Shown: in pieces, positions 39,907 through 48,743 of the stretch
How positions within the stretch are numbered: the first letter of the stretch is position 1
Layout of the letters: the number at the start of each line of letters is the position of its first letter
Source of the DNA: an uncultured Colwellia sp.
GTDB taxonomy: Bacteria > Pseudomonadota > Gammaproteobacteria > Enterobacterales > Alteromonadaceae
Reading direction: 5' to 3'
NCBI GenBank assembly: GCA_913058245.1
Contig: CAJXQJ010000003.1
Span: 62,001 to 126,000, forward strand
Length of the DNA: 64,000 bases
Notes under the pieces: model-generated
What the model was told of the DNA's origin: nothing
Seen by the model: only the letters and a program-made list of their open reading frames with translations
Databases searched by the model: none
Translations under genes and position numbers: made by a program

Positions 39907-39998
39907 GTTCCTAACACGAACGCTTGTTGTAATAATTTGTATATTTTAGCTTTCCTCATAGCTTATAGACCGATAACTAATGTTGTCGGTTTTTTTTT
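39907..39998 (+). ncRNA. Putative small RNA after polA (Spot 42 position)
   Basis: A strong promoter (39871-39900) is followed about 90 bases later by a clear terminator (ACCGATAAC, TAAT, GTTGTCGGT, then nine T), with no ribosome site or reading frame between. This defines a free-standing RNA of about 92 nt. In enterics and vibrios the sRNA Spot 42 (spf) lies just after polA. This RNA shares the position, the size class and a TATATTTTAGC segment resembling Spot 42's AAUAUUUUAGC, but its 5' end does not look like Spot 42. It may be a diverged spf or an unrelated RNA. Confidence 0.55.
39969..39998 (+). terminator. Terminator of the putative small RNA
   Basis: ACCGA-T-AAC (39969-39977), loop TAAT, GTT-G-TCGGT (39982-39990), then a nine-T run ending at 39998. 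Confidence 0.8.
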
Positions 39999-40037
39999 GC
40001 TGGTAGTAAAGCTAGCTTGAGCGAACTATAGAAATGA

Positions 40038-40071
40038 ATAGGTAAAAATATGATGGTCTATTTTCACCTAT
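40038..40071. terminator. Inverted repeat after the ribbon-helix-helix gene
   Basis: ATAGGT-A-AAAATA (40038-40050) pairs with TATTTT-C-ACCTAT (40059-40071), 12 pairs with one mismatch. It is 30 bp beyond the stop codon at 40101 and lacks a good T run, so it could be a weak terminator or an operator. Confidence 0.4.
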
Positions 40072-40100
40072 TTAGTGTAATTAAATTACATTGATAGTGA

Positions 40101-40292
40101 CTATTCAGGTTTATCAAGTGGATCGATAATAGCGTTTATTTGCGGTGGCTTACTGCGGCCTGCCTTGCGTAATGCGTCACGTAGTACATATTCAATTTGG
40201 GCGTTTAAGCTACGTAACTCATCATCTGACCAACGCTGCATTGCGGTCAGTATTTCTTCATTAATACGTAATGGATAAGCTTTTTTTGCCAC
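40101..40292 (-). CDS. Arc-like ribbon-helix-helix DNA-binding protein
   Basis: A 63-residue protein starting KKAYPLRINEEILTAMQRWSDDELRSLNAQIEYVLRDALRKAG. This is a beta strand followed by two helices, the ribbon-helix-helix layout of Arc/MetJ/CopG regulators, with a Pro-rich tail. It acts as a dimer and would bind short tandem operators. It lies 51 bp after the SPFH gene on the same strand and is probably co-transcribed. Two TGATATCA palindromes before the SPFH gene (41235-41253) are the natural candidate for its own operator. Confidence 0.85.
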   Translation of the reverse strand: MAKKAYPLRINEEILTAMQRWSDDELRSLNAQIEYVLRDALRKAGRSKPPQINAIIDPLDKPE

Positions 40293-40343
40293 AGAAACCT
40301 CTAATATAATAATTGAAAGCCCACAGGTATGAGCTCAGCTATT

Positions 40344-41207
40344 TTAGTATAAACTACCCGTATTGACGATAGGTTGCGCGGCTTCATCAGAACAAAGTAC
40401 TACGAGTAAGTTACTTACCATTGCTGCTTTTCTTTCTGCGTCAAGTTCAACAATGTCACGTTCTGCTAGACTTTGTAGTGCCATTTCTACCATACCAACA
40501 GCACCTTCAACGACTTTTTTACGTGCAGCTATAATTGCCATGGCTTGTTGTCGTCTTAACATGGCATTGGCGATTTCCGGCGCGTAAGCTAAGTGACTAA
40601 TTCTTGCTTCTATAACTTTCACACCGGCTTTGCCTAAGCGGTCTTGTACTTCACATTTTAGCGCTTCAGATATTTCTACAGGATTACTACGCAGCGATAT
40701 ACCTTGCTCTTCGTGATGATCGTAAGCATAACTAGTGGCTAAGTTACGCAAAGCTGATTCACTTTGAATTGATACATAATCTTCATAATCATCAACTTGG
40801 AAAACAGCTTCGGCAGTATCAACCACTTCCCAAACAATAACAGCGGCAATTTCAATAGGATTACCATTTTTATCGTTGACCTTTAATTTACTACTTTCGA
40901 AGTTTCTAACCCTTAATGAAACACGCATTTTGGTATAGAAGGGATTGGCCCAACGTAAACCTGGCAAGTGTACTGTACCGGCATATTTACCGAATAGTTG
41001 TAATACACGCCCCTCTTTAGGGTTGACCATAAAAAAGCCAAACCAACCAATAAAAATAATAATATTCAATAATAAACTACCGATTGTTAAGGCTGGGTTA
41101 TTAGGTAGAGAGTACACCGTCAGGCTTAAGGCGCTCAGTTGCACAATTAGTAAAACAACAATAAAGCCAATACCATTTGGAGCTTTTACTTCTTTTTCGG
41201 TAAACAT
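40344..41207 (-). CDS. SPFH/band-7 domain membrane protein
   Basis: A 287-residue SPFH (stomatin/prohibitin/flotillin/HflK) protein. Two hydrophobic segments (about 10-30 and 35-57) are followed by [32 protein letters not shown] and by the SPFH core (about 60-230), which includes [29 protein letters not shown]. The helical tail includes [20 protein letters not shown]. Such proteins form inner-membrane rings or microdomains. A TTAAAGGAAAGG ribosome site precedes the ATG. Pairing with an Arc-like protein suggests expression control by that protein. Confidence 0.92.
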   Translation of the reverse strand: MFTEKEVKAPNGIGFIVVLLIVQLSALSLTVYSLPNNPALTIGSLLLNIIIFIGWFGFFMVNPKEGRVLQLFGKYAGTVHLPGLRWANPFYTKMRVSLRVRNFESSKLKVNDKNGNPIEIAAVIVWEVVDTAEAVFQVDDYEDYVSIQSESALRNLATSYAYDHHEEQGISLRSNPVEISEALKCEVQDRLGKAGVKVIEARISHLAYAPEIANAMLRRQQAMAIIAARKKVVEGAVGMVEMALQSLAERDIVELDAERKAAMVSNLLVVLCSDEAAQPIVNTGSLY

Positions 41208-41234
41208 ATCCTTTCCTTTAACTTCTTTATTTTA

Positions 41235-41253
41235 TGATATCATTTTGATATCA
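41235..41253 (-). promoter_or_regulatory. Tandem palindromic operator before the SPFH operon
   Basis: Two identical 8-bp palindromes TGATATCA (41235-41242 and 41246-41253), 11 bp apart centre to centre, lie 28-46 bp before the SPFH start. Closely spaced tandem palindromes one helical turn apart are the typical target of ribbon-helix-helix repressors, and such a protein is the second gene of this operon. They overlap the region where the -10 box should be (TTCACT, 17 bp, GATATC). Confidence 0.6.
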
Positions 41254-41358
41254 CTTTCTGTTTATTGCAAGTGAATTTTGTGTTTTTGTCTATTTTAAAA
41301 GAAATTTAAATAATTAAATTTATAATTTTCAATGAGTAATGAAAGGAATTTAATTTAA

Positions 41359-41400
41359 GTGATTTTGATCAATAATGCGTTTTTTCTCTACTGATATTAT
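41359..41400 (+). promoter_or_regulatory. FNR-type site and -10 box before the 31-residue Cys peptide
   Basis: GTGAT-TTTG-ATCAA (41359-41372) matches the FNR/EtrA consensus TTGAT-N4-ATCAA in nine of ten positions. A TATTAT -10 box lies at 41395-41400. With a transcription start near 41407 the site would be centred at about -41.5, the class II activator position. Confidence 0.6.
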
Positions 41401-41430
41401 TTACTCAGATTTAAACAGCGGAGAATTATT

Positions 41431-41526
41431 ATGGGATGTTGTGGTGGATGTGGTGGCGAAGGTCACGAACCAGTAGCAGAGCAAGAAAAAACTGAAGAAG
41501 CAGTAGAAAGCACTGAAGAAGAGTAA
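41431..41526 (+). CDS. 31-residue Cys/Gly-rich acidic micropeptide
   Basis: An ATG-to-TAA frame of 31 residues: MGCCGGCGGEGHEPVAEQ followed by a Glu-rich tail ending TEEE. A GGAG ribosome site stands 7 bases before the ATG, a promoter with an FNR-like site lies upstream, and a terminator follows at 41551-41571, so it is a complete transcription unit for this peptide alone. The CC-x2-C-x4-H pattern could hold a metal ion. I believe similar tiny proteins exist in Shewanella-like bacteria, but no function is known to me. Confidence 0.75.
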   Translation: MGCCGGCGGEGHEPVAEQEKTEEAVESTEEE

Positions 41527-41550
41527 GTATTGCGAAGTAACGATAAAAGA

Positions 41551-41571
41551 AGCAGCATAGGCTGCTTTTTT
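41551..41571 (+). terminator. Terminator of the Cys micropeptide gene
   Basis: AGCAGC (41551-41556), loop ATAG, GCTGCT (41561-41566), then a T run. Confidence 0.8.
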
Positions 41572-41610
41572 ATTGCTTAAATTTTGATAACACGAATATA
41601 GGCACGCTCA

Positions 41611-43068
41611 TTATCCTTTGTAAGACAACATTGTTAACGATAAATTAAGGTGTTCTACTAATGCACTACAATGCTCAAAATCTCGCGCCGATATTTCTTT
41701 ATCTGCAATAAAAACCTGTCCTGTAATCAACCCTATTGCTTTATGACCAACCTTTACTGGCATTATTATTAATGCACCATTTGCAATGTGATCACTAATT
41801 TCACCGGTGATATACTGATACCATTGCTCAGCCTGCTTGTCGTTAATGACTATCGCTTGATCATTTTCCATCGCATAACTGAAAATATTACTGCTTCTAG
41901 TTAAATGAAAGCGTTTGTTATTCTCAATTGCCTGCGCATTTATATCAAAAGTAAATCGGTTTTTTATTTCTGATTTGTCGTCAACCATCATTAAAAAGCT
42001 GCATTGTTCAAAGGCGAATATATTCGCCATTGCTTGTAATGTTGTTTGAATAAATGCTGAAAAGTCTGTGCTTGTTTTTAATAACTTATTTAGCTGCATA
42101 CAAGCACTTAATATTTCACTTTCTTTGTTCGGGTTATATTTAAGTACTTTATGCGCGTGGTCATTGAAGTCTTTAGCGCGTGGTAAAGGTTTTATATGCT
42201 CAATTAACGCTTTAGCACCATAAGAGGTCAGTAACTTACTTGCCTGATCCCGTAATAATGAAATCTTTGCTGTTAGTTGTTTGATATTCAAACCGGTAAT
42301 TTTTGCTATATTGCTCAGTAATTCATGAAACTCTTCCGCAGTACCAGTAGGGTTTGCAATACAATGACTAAGTTTGTCAGCAAAATAAACAATTTGTATT
42401 TCTACCGTTCGACTTTCTGGCTGATTAAGTGCTTTTAATAATAAATCACTTAAACTCCAGGTTTTTGCTAGTTCGCTGCTTAGTTGGCTAAAGTCGCCTC
42501 CGAGTTCTTGATAGCACTCTTGCTGAAAAATAGCAGGAGTAGTATCAACAAACGTGGCTAATTTTTTTGCTGAATCACCACCTGAACCCCAGAAAGCAGT
42601 TTCACCAATACGGTATAACATGGCAGCAAGGTATAGCTCTTCTTGAGTATCATCCGCGTATTGTGGCGCCATCATTTTAGCTAGTAAACCCGCATAAAAT
42701 GAACTTGCCATAGATTTTATTAACTGTTGGTGTACTTTGTCGTCCAGGTCTTTATTGGCAAGTAAACCCTCAACTAATCGTGATGTTAAGCAGATATTTT
42801 TCACCGCTTGAATACCTAATACTACCGAGGCTCTCGAAACGGTGCTGACTTTATTAATACTTAGATGCTGAACACTATTGGCAACTTTTAGTAGACAAGA
42901 GGCAAGTGCTTGGTCATGCAAAATAGCTTTACTTAATTTAGGCAATGAAGATTTATCATCGTTATTAAATTTATCCAACATTCTGGCTGTTGACGTAATA
43001 GCCGGCAATTCGCTATTAGCGATCACGTCAACCCAGTGCTGAATTAGTGGCGACTTAGCCTCATGCAT
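41611..43068 (-). CDS. HDOD-GAF signalling protein
   Basis: A 485-residue cytoplasmic protein. Residues about 10-200 form an HDOD domain (LPAITSTARMLDKFNN, LSKAILHDQALASCLLKVANS, LYLAAMLYRIGETAFWG), and residues about 325-480 form a GAF domain (SAFIQTTLQAMANIFAFEQCSFLMMVDD to the VGHKAIGLITGQ core). HDOD proteins are HD-GYP relatives without the metal site and act as signalling scaffolds in motility, nitrogen or stress control. No output partner is nearby. The ligand of the GAF domain is unknown. Confidence 0.88.
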   Translation of the reverse strand: MHEAKSPLIQHWVDVIANSELPAITSTARMLDKFNNDDKSSLPKLSKAILHDQALASCLLKVANSVQHLSINKVSTVSRASVVLGIQAVKNICLTSRLVEGLLANKDLDDKVHQQLIKSMASSFYAGLLAKMMAPQYADDTQEELYLAAMLYRIGETAFWGSGGDSAKKLATFVDTTPAIFQQECYQELGGDFSQLSSELAKTWSLSDLLLKALNQPESRTVEIQIVYFADKLSHCIANPTGTAEEFHELLSNIAKITGLNIKQLTAKISLLRDQASKLLTSYGAKALIEHIKPLPRAKDFNDHAHKVLKYNPNKESEILSACMQLNKLLKTSTDFSAFIQTTLQAMANIFAFEQCSFLMMVDDKSEIKNRFTFDINAQAIENNKRFHLTRSSNIFSYAMENDQAIVINDKQAEQWYQYITGEISDHIANGALIIMPVKVGHKAIGLITGQVFIADKEISARDFEHCSALVEHLNLSLTMLSYKG

Positions 43069-43316
43069 ACTTGCTCCGCATTAAACTTGTATGAAATATA
43101 TACATTTTATCAGCGTAACATATTCATCAAGAATTCGCTTTATGGTATTTAGGTTATATAAAATAAGCCCAAATTTTCTCTAGCAACTAATTGAACCTTT
43201 CACGTTTATTTACAGTCTACTCCGCAATAAATTTACTAAGTTGTTGTACTTATTCTCTATATCGATAATATTAAGTTCAGCTTACCTAATATGTTGAATG
43301 AACCGAGGAATTTACT

Positions 43317-46166
43317 TTGAAAAAATGGACGTTACCGCTGCTATTAACCTGCTTAGCTGCTTGTGAAAATACCCAAACTGTAAAGCTACCTGACGCAAAT
43401 ATTACAGTTGCGGGAGCAAAATTTATTGAGCAAGTAAAACCAGAAACTGGAAAAACGGTTATCCCATTTCAAAAATATGTACTTGATAATGGCCTGACAG
43501 TAATTTTGCATCAAGACGGCTCAGATCCCTTAGTACATGTTGATATGACTTATCATGTTGGCTCAGGTCGCGAAGAAGTAGGTAAATCTGGTTTTGCACA
43601 TTTTTTTGAACATATGATGTTTCAAGGCTCAGAGCATGTCGCTGATGATGAGCATTTTAAGATAGTAACTGAATCAGGTGGTACCATGAATGGCACCACT
43701 AATAGTGACCGAACTAATTATTTTCAAACTGTACCCGCCAGTCAACTTGAAAAAATGCTTTGGCTAGAAGCCGATCGAATGGGCTTTTTAGTGGATGCGG
43801 TAACACAAGAAAAGTTTGAAGTGCAGCGTGAAACGGTAAAAAATGAACGTGGTCAAAGCTATGATAATCGCCCTTATGGCTTGTTAAGAGAGCGTGTTGC
43901 TGAAGCCATGTACCCAGTCGGTCATCCGTATTCTTGGCAAACCATTGGCTATATTGAAGATCTGAATCGCGTTGATGTTAATGATTTAAAAGCGTTTTTC
44001 TTACGTTGGTATGGCCCTAATAATGCAACATTAACAATTGGTGGTGACATCAATGTTGAAAAAACTTTAGCAATGGTTACTAAGTATTTTGGTAGCATTC
44101 CACGTGGTCCAGAAGTGAAAATGCCAGAAAAAACAAGCTTTACCATTGAAGCTGATCGCTATATATCCTTGGAAGACAATGTGCATTTACCGTTAGTCTA
44201 TATGTCTTATCCAACAGTGAGTATTCGACACGAAGATGAAGCGCCACTTGATCTACTTTCAAGCATTCTTGGTGGCGGTAAAACATCATTACTATATAAA
44301 AATTTAGTTAAAAACCAGTTAGCTGTGCAAGCATCGGTAAGCCACCCATGTGCCGAGCTTGCTTGTACTTTTAATATGCTTGCCTTACCACACCCGGCAT
44401 CAGGTAAAACCTTGGCTGATATGGAAAAGGTTATTCGTGACACTTTACTTGAATTTGAAACACGTGGTGTTGAAGATGACGATTTAACTAAAGCAAAAGC
44501 TGCAATGGAAGCGAGCTTTGTTTTCGGCCTGCAAAGTGTTGCAGGTAAAGTTAGCCAACTAGCCGCTAATGAAACTTTCACCGGTAACCCTAATTATATT
44601 GAACAAGATATTGCCCGCTATGCCAATGTAACTAAAGCCGATGTTATGCGTGTTTACCATCAATATATTAAAGGTAAGCACGGCGTTATCATGAGTATTG
44701 TGCCAAAAGGGCAAAAAGCGCTTGTTGCTGCAGCAGATAATTTCACACCACAAGCACGTGCAATTCCGGTACAAACAGCAACAACTGATGCCGATTTAAA
44801 TATTCGCAAAACCAAAGATAATTTTGACCGCAATACTGTACCAGCAGCAGGTAAAAATAAAGCTGTTGATGTACCACAAATGTGGCAGGAGACGTTTGCT
44901 AATGGCGTTAAAATTCTAGCGACACAAAGTATTGAGACACCGACCACGTCATTGCTTTTGAAAATTCCAGCAGGTCATTATTTTGAAGGTAAAGACAAAG
45001 CAGGTACAGCGTCGTTACTGGCGGCAATGTTAAACGAATCTACCACTGAGCGTAGTGCCGAAGATATGAGTAAGGCATTGCAAAAACTTGGTGCATCGGT
45101 CGCGATCTCGACCGGTAACAAGTATTTAACTGTTAATGTAAATACATTAACTAAACACTTAGATGCAACCTTAGCACTAGTTTACGAAAAATTAACCAAG
45201 CCAGCATTTCTTGCCAGTGAATTCGACCGTAATAAAAATAATGCTATTCAAGGAGCCATTAATGGTAAAAAAGATGCAGGTTATTTAGCATCAACAGCCT
45301 ATCGTCAGTTACTACACGCCGACAATATTGCTGCAACTTCAAGCAGTGGCACTGAATCATCATTGGCGAATATTACGCTGGCTGACATAAAAGCACATTA
45401 CCACCAGCAATTAAAAGCGAAAGATAGCCAAATAATTTCGGTATCAGACTTAGACAAAGCGCAGCTATTAACATCGTTAAGTGTGTTTAAATCATTAACC
45501 GGAGAAGGCAAAAAATTAGCCATTTCATTGCCCGAATCACCGGCAAAACTCGGTGTGATTTATTTAGTTAATAAAGATAATGCAGCACAGTCTGCTATTC
45601 GCATTGGTAAGCGTTCACTTACGCAAGACATTACTGGTGAATACTATAAAGCGTATTTAATGAACTTCCCATTAGGAGGTGCTTTTAATAGCCGTATCAA
45701 CCTAAACTTACGCGAAGACAAAGGCTACACCTATGGCGCACGGTCGTACTTTTATGGTGATAAATTTTCTGGTGCTTATACCGCAAGTGCGGAAGTTCGT
45801 GCTGATGTTACCGACAAATCGATTGTAGAGTTTGTTAAGGAAATTGAAAACTATGCTGACAACGGCATAAGTGACGAAGAGCTAGCATTTATGCGCAACG
45901 CTATTAATCAAAAAGACGCTTTAAAATATGAAACACCACGACGTAAATTAGGCTTTTTAGCACAAATTTTGGAACATGACTTAACAACAGAGTTTGTTAA
46001 AGAGCGAAACGAAATTGTTGCTAATATTTCTAAAGCAGAAATTAATGCTCTCGCGAAAAAACACTTAAATTTAAGCGAAATGTTAATGGTGGTAGTGGGT
46101 GATGCTAAAATCTTAAAGCCACAATTAGAAGCACTCGGTTATCAAGTTATAAACTACGAAATTTAA
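43317..46166 (+). CDS. M16 family zinc peptidase, lipoprotein, duplicated halves
   Basis: A 949-residue pitrilysin/insulinase-like (M16) peptidase. The start is a TTG at 43317, 8 bases after GAGG; it gives a lipoprotein signal (MKKWTLPLLLTCLAACEN, lipobox Cys about 16). The first M16 half has the inverted zinc motif HFFEH (95-99) and the later ETVKNERGQSYDNRP glutamate region. The second half (about 520-949) keeps the fold with RINLNLREDKGYTYGARS but no zinc motif, as is usual. It degrades peptides at the cell envelope. A terminator and repeat locus B follow. Confidence 0.93.
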   Translation: MKKWTLPLLLTCLAACENTQTVKLPDANITVAGAKFIEQVKPETGKTVIPFQKYVLDNGLTVILHQDGSDPLVHVDMTYHVGSGREEVGKSGFAHFFEHMMFQGSEHVADDEHFKIVTESGGTMNGTTNSDRTNYFQTVPASQLEKMLWLEADRMGFLVDAVTQEKFEVQRETVKNERGQSYDNRPYGLLRERVAEAMYPVGHPYSWQTIGYIEDLNRVDVNDLKAFFLRWYGPNNATLTIGGDINVEKTLAMVTKYFGSIPRGPEVKMPEKTSFTIEADRYISLEDNVHLPLVYMSYPTVSIRHEDEAPLDLLSSILGGGKTSLLYKNLVKNQLAVQASVSHPCAELACTFNMLALPHPASGKTLADMEKVIRDTLLEFETRGVEDDDLTKAKAAMEASFVFGLQSVAGKVSQLAANETFTGNPNYIEQDIARYANVTKADVMRVYHQYIKGKHGVIMSIVPKGQKALVAAADNFTPQARAIPVQTATTDADLNIRKTKDNFDRNTVPAAGKNKAVDVPQMWQETFANGVKILATQSIETPTTSLLLKIPAGHYFEGKDKAGTASLLAAMLNESTTERSAEDMSKALQKLGASVAISTGNKYLTVNVNTLTKHLDATLALVYEKLTKPAFLASEFDRNKNNAIQGAINGKKDAGYLASTAYRQLLHADNIAATSSSGTESSLANITLADIKAHYHQQLKAKDSQIISVSDLDKAQLLTSLSVFKSLTGEGKKLAISLPESPAKLGVIYLVNKDNAAQSAIRIGKRSLTQDITGEYYKAYLMNFPLGGAFNSRINLNLREDKGYTYGARSYFYGDKFSGAYTASAEVRADVTDKSIVEFVKEIENYADNGISDEELAFMRNAINQKDALKYETPRRKLGFLAQILEHDLTTEFVKERNEIVANISKAEINALAKKHLNLSEMLMVVVGDAKILKPQLEALGYQVINYEI

Positions 46167-46182
46167 CCTAACACTCAATGAT

Positions 46183-46209
46183 AAAGGCCGCTAATTAGCG
46201 GCCTTTTTT
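46183..46209 (+). terminator. Terminator of the M16 peptidase gene
   Basis: A perfect palindrome, AAAGGCCGCTAA (46183-46194) with TTAGCGGCCTTT (46195-46206), followed by T; it joins directly to repeat locus B. Confidence 0.88.
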
Positions 46210-46404
46210 ATGTATACGATGTACGGTATAACACGGGTGCATGGATGCGCAGGAGTGTATGCAGGAAGTATAGTATGCCACGATCACATGGATGTGAAAG
46301 AATGGCGATGTATAGGCCTCTCCCGGATTTTCTGTCTTTCGAGGCATTAGTCCATCCGTGTACGTCGAAGTACGGTTAGTTTTTTGTTCCAGACAAAAAC
46401 TAAG
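46210..46404 (+). repeat. Hairpin-rich dispersed repeat, locus B
   Basis: About 195 bp made of short hairpins with GGAT/ATCC loops, including CACATGGATGTG. Several stretches match locus A (CTGTCTTTCGAGGCATTAGT, CATCCGTG, ACGTCGAAG). The last 27 bases (from AGTTTTTTGTTCC) are nearly identical to the end of locus C in inverted orientation and form a stem of their own. About 43 bp near 46236-46278 are extra compared with locus C. ORFs here are not credible. Confidence 0.85.
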
Positions 46405-46489
46405 ACTTATCTTTTTGTAAGCAATACCAAGATCATACGGACGTAAAGGTTGGTAATGTTAAGCGATTAATAATAAATAGCCGAGTTAA

Positions 46490-46882
46490 TTATACTAATT
46501 CAGGTTTGGCTAAGCGTTTTACGGCATCAAGCAGTTCGTCTGCACAAAAAGGTTTTGTTAAATAGGCACAAGCCCCTAAATCTTTGGCTTGTAGTTGGTC
46601 AGCTTCATCATGTGAGCCGGAAAGGAAAATAACGGGAATATCGGTACGGCTGCTAATTGATTTTATGCGCTTACAGCACTCAAAACCGTCCATTTCTGGC
46701 ATTTGAATATCTAAAATTATTAATGCGGGTTTGAAAGATATTAATAAGTTTAAAGCTTGTAGTCCGGATTTTGCCGCAAATATTTTGCAACCTAGTGGTT
46801 GAATGATATTGGACACAACACGAATGTTTATCGAACTATCATCTATGATGAGTATATCGCTGTTTAAACTATTATCTTCCAT
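46490..46882 (-). CDS. Receiver-only response regulator
   Basis: A 130-residue CheY-like receiver without an output domain. The acidic pair lies in ILIIDDSSINIRVV (about 10-23), the phosphorylation site in LIILDIQMPEMDGFECC (Asp about 58), the Ser/Thr switch in VIFLSGS, and the Lys in AYLTKPF. It probably takes part in a phosphorelay or acts by protein contact. No histidine kinase gene is next to it. Repeat locus B lies just beyond its stop codon. Confidence 0.93.
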   Translation of the reverse strand: MEDNSLNSDILIIDDSSINIRVVSNIIQPLGCKIFAAKSGLQALNLLISFKPALIILDIQMPEMDGFECCKRIKSISSRTDIPVIFLSGSHDEADQLQAKDLGACAYLTKPFCADELLDAVKRLAKPELV

Positions 46883-47071
46883 GAATTCATTATCTTAGTT
46901 CCTTTAATAAGCATCATATCTGTTCGTTTAAATTTTAACAACTCCGATTAGTCATATAGCAACATAAAGGAAAATTAATATGATTCAATATGTTACTAAT
47001 AACGATAAAATCGTGAAATTAAGGCTGTTGGGGTGCTATCAACACAACAACCTTAAATAGATAAGCTAAAA

Positions 47072-48595
47072 CTATGGCTTGCTATGATATTTTGCTGGCG
47101 TTGTTTTATTCGGTAATGTTGCTTGCATAAAAGTACGAATATCTTGATTAGCAGACTTTAAGTCTTGGTAACGTAAGTACATCATATGGCCACTTTCATA
47201 ACCTTTAAAAGATAATCTATCTCGCATTTTGCCACTTGGATCGAGCTGCCATAAAGTGTATTTAGCATCAAAGTAATTAGTGGCACCGTCATAATAACCT
47301 GCTTGCACCATTACATTTAAATAAGGGTTTTGTGCCATTGCCAGGCGTAAATTTTCGCCGGTCTTATTATTGCTTCTGTCCCAAGGATGAACATTACCAA
47401 ACATATTATATTTGATATCGGTTTTGTAATTTAACTCTTCGCGTAAGTAGTAGTTAATTGCTGGCGTAAAACTATGCAGCCATGAGGTAAGTTCAGCATT
47501 GTAATCTGGGCGGCTGCCGGTAACTTTTTCATCAATACCTAAATAGCGAGAATCTAAGCGGCCCACAGTTTGCTCTCTGTCACGCAATATTTCTTTCCAA
47601 AAGTATGATGCTTCAATATCCAAGTTATTACGCAACACTTCTTGTACTGATAACCCTGAATAACGAGCAACTTGCTTAGCGATTTTTTGTTTTTCTTGTT
47701 CTGATATAAACCCACCTTTGGCAAGTGCAGGTAAGTATTGCTCAACCGTAAATTTTTCTATTTCAGGCAAAATATCTAACAAATGCTTGTCTTGTAAATC
47801 TTTAGCTAAGGCATTGTGGTACCACGCAGTCGCAGCAAAGTATGGTAAGCGATTTGCAGCTTTTACTGGCCCGTCACGTTTGATGCCGATATCCGTTGGA
47901 GAAACTAAAATCACCCCGTTTAAATACATCCATTGGCGAGCTTGTAATTCAAGCGCTAAGCCCGACACGCGAGTCGTACCATAGCTTTCGCCAATTAAGT
48001 ACTTAGGGGATTGCCAACGGTTATTGCGAGTGACAAATGTATTGACCCAATCAGCTAGGTATTTAACGTCAGCATTAACACCAAAAAACATTTTCTTTTG
48101 TTCGGCTTTGCTTGGCATTTTGCCGTCTTTTTTCGGTAAAACACGTGAATATCCTGTATTAACAGGGTTAACAAAGACAATGTCGGCGGTATCCAAAATA
48201 GAATAATCATTTGGTTTTACACCGTAAGGTTGTAATGGGAAGCCTTCATTATCAACATTAAGAACCTTCGGGCCAGTATAGGCAACATGCATCCACACAG
48301 ACGCAGAACCGGGACCACCATTAAAGGATATTAGTAATGGTCGCGCTGCACGGTTTTTAATGTTACTTCGTTGATAATATGTATAGAAAAGTGTTGCTGT
48401 TGGGTTGCCTTCATTGTCCCACACAGGTTGAGTGCCGGTAGTAGCGGTGTAGTCAAATGTTTTACCATTAACAGTAGCGCTATGAGTGCTGGTACTATTT
48501 TCATCGATAGCAATTTTTCGTTCAAATTCAGCGAAGGCCAAAGGCGATAAAAGTAGTAACAGACTAAGCGCTGGAACTAACAACCTGATTTTCAT
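47072..48595 (-). CDS. S10 family serine carboxypeptidase-like protein
   Basis: A 507-residue exported peptidase with a signal peptide (about 1-22, ending LAFA) and the S10 fold. FNGGPGSASVWMH (about 91-103) forms the oxyanion region, GESYG (202-206) holds the nucleophile S204, and the late segments QAGYYDGATNYFDAKY and YESGHMMYLRYQDL supply the Asp and His. It removes C-terminal residues from peptides in the periplasm or outside. It is one of four envelope peptidase/hydrolase genes in this part of the window and forms a single transcription unit. Confidence 0.92.
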   Translation of the reverse strand: MKIRLLVPALSLLLLLSPLAFAEFERKIAIDENSTSTHSATVNGKTFDYTATTGTQPVWDNEGNPTATLFYTYYQRSNIKNRAARPLLISFNGGPGSASVWMHVAYTGPKVLNVDNEGFPLQPYGVKPNDYSILDTADIVFVNPVNTGYSRVLPKKDGKMPSKAEQKKMFFGVNADVKYLADWVNTFVTRNNRWQSPKYLIGESYGTTRVSGLALELQARQWMYLNGVILVSPTDIGIKRDGPVKAANRLPYFAATAWYHNALAKDLQDKHLLDILPEIEKFTVEQYLPALAKGGFISEQEKQKIAKQVARYSGLSVQEVLRNNLDIEASYFWKEILRDREQTVGRLDSRYLGIDEKVTGSRPDYNAELTSWLHSFTPAINYYLREELNYKTDIKYNMFGNVHPWDRSNNKTGENLRLAMAQNPYLNVMVQAGYYDGATNYFDAKYTLWQLDPSGKMRDRLSFKGYESGHMMYLRYQDLKSANQDIRTFMQATLPNKTTPAKYHSKP

Positions 48596-48743
48596 GCATT
48601 ATCCTTAAAATACTGTGTAGTTAATATTTTCAGCCTACGCGAGCTAGCGCTAATTGTCATAATTAAAAGTCAGAAAGGGCATTTCTAGCGATTAATGACC
48701 CTAACTCGTGTAAAAGTGCAAAGGTAACTAATAACCTTCGCTC

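Noticed and set aside
43949-44947. Several 65-124 codon frames antisense to the M16 peptidase, and similar antisense frames under other long genes
   Set aside because: They lie inside well-supported genes, lack ribosome sites and resemble no family.
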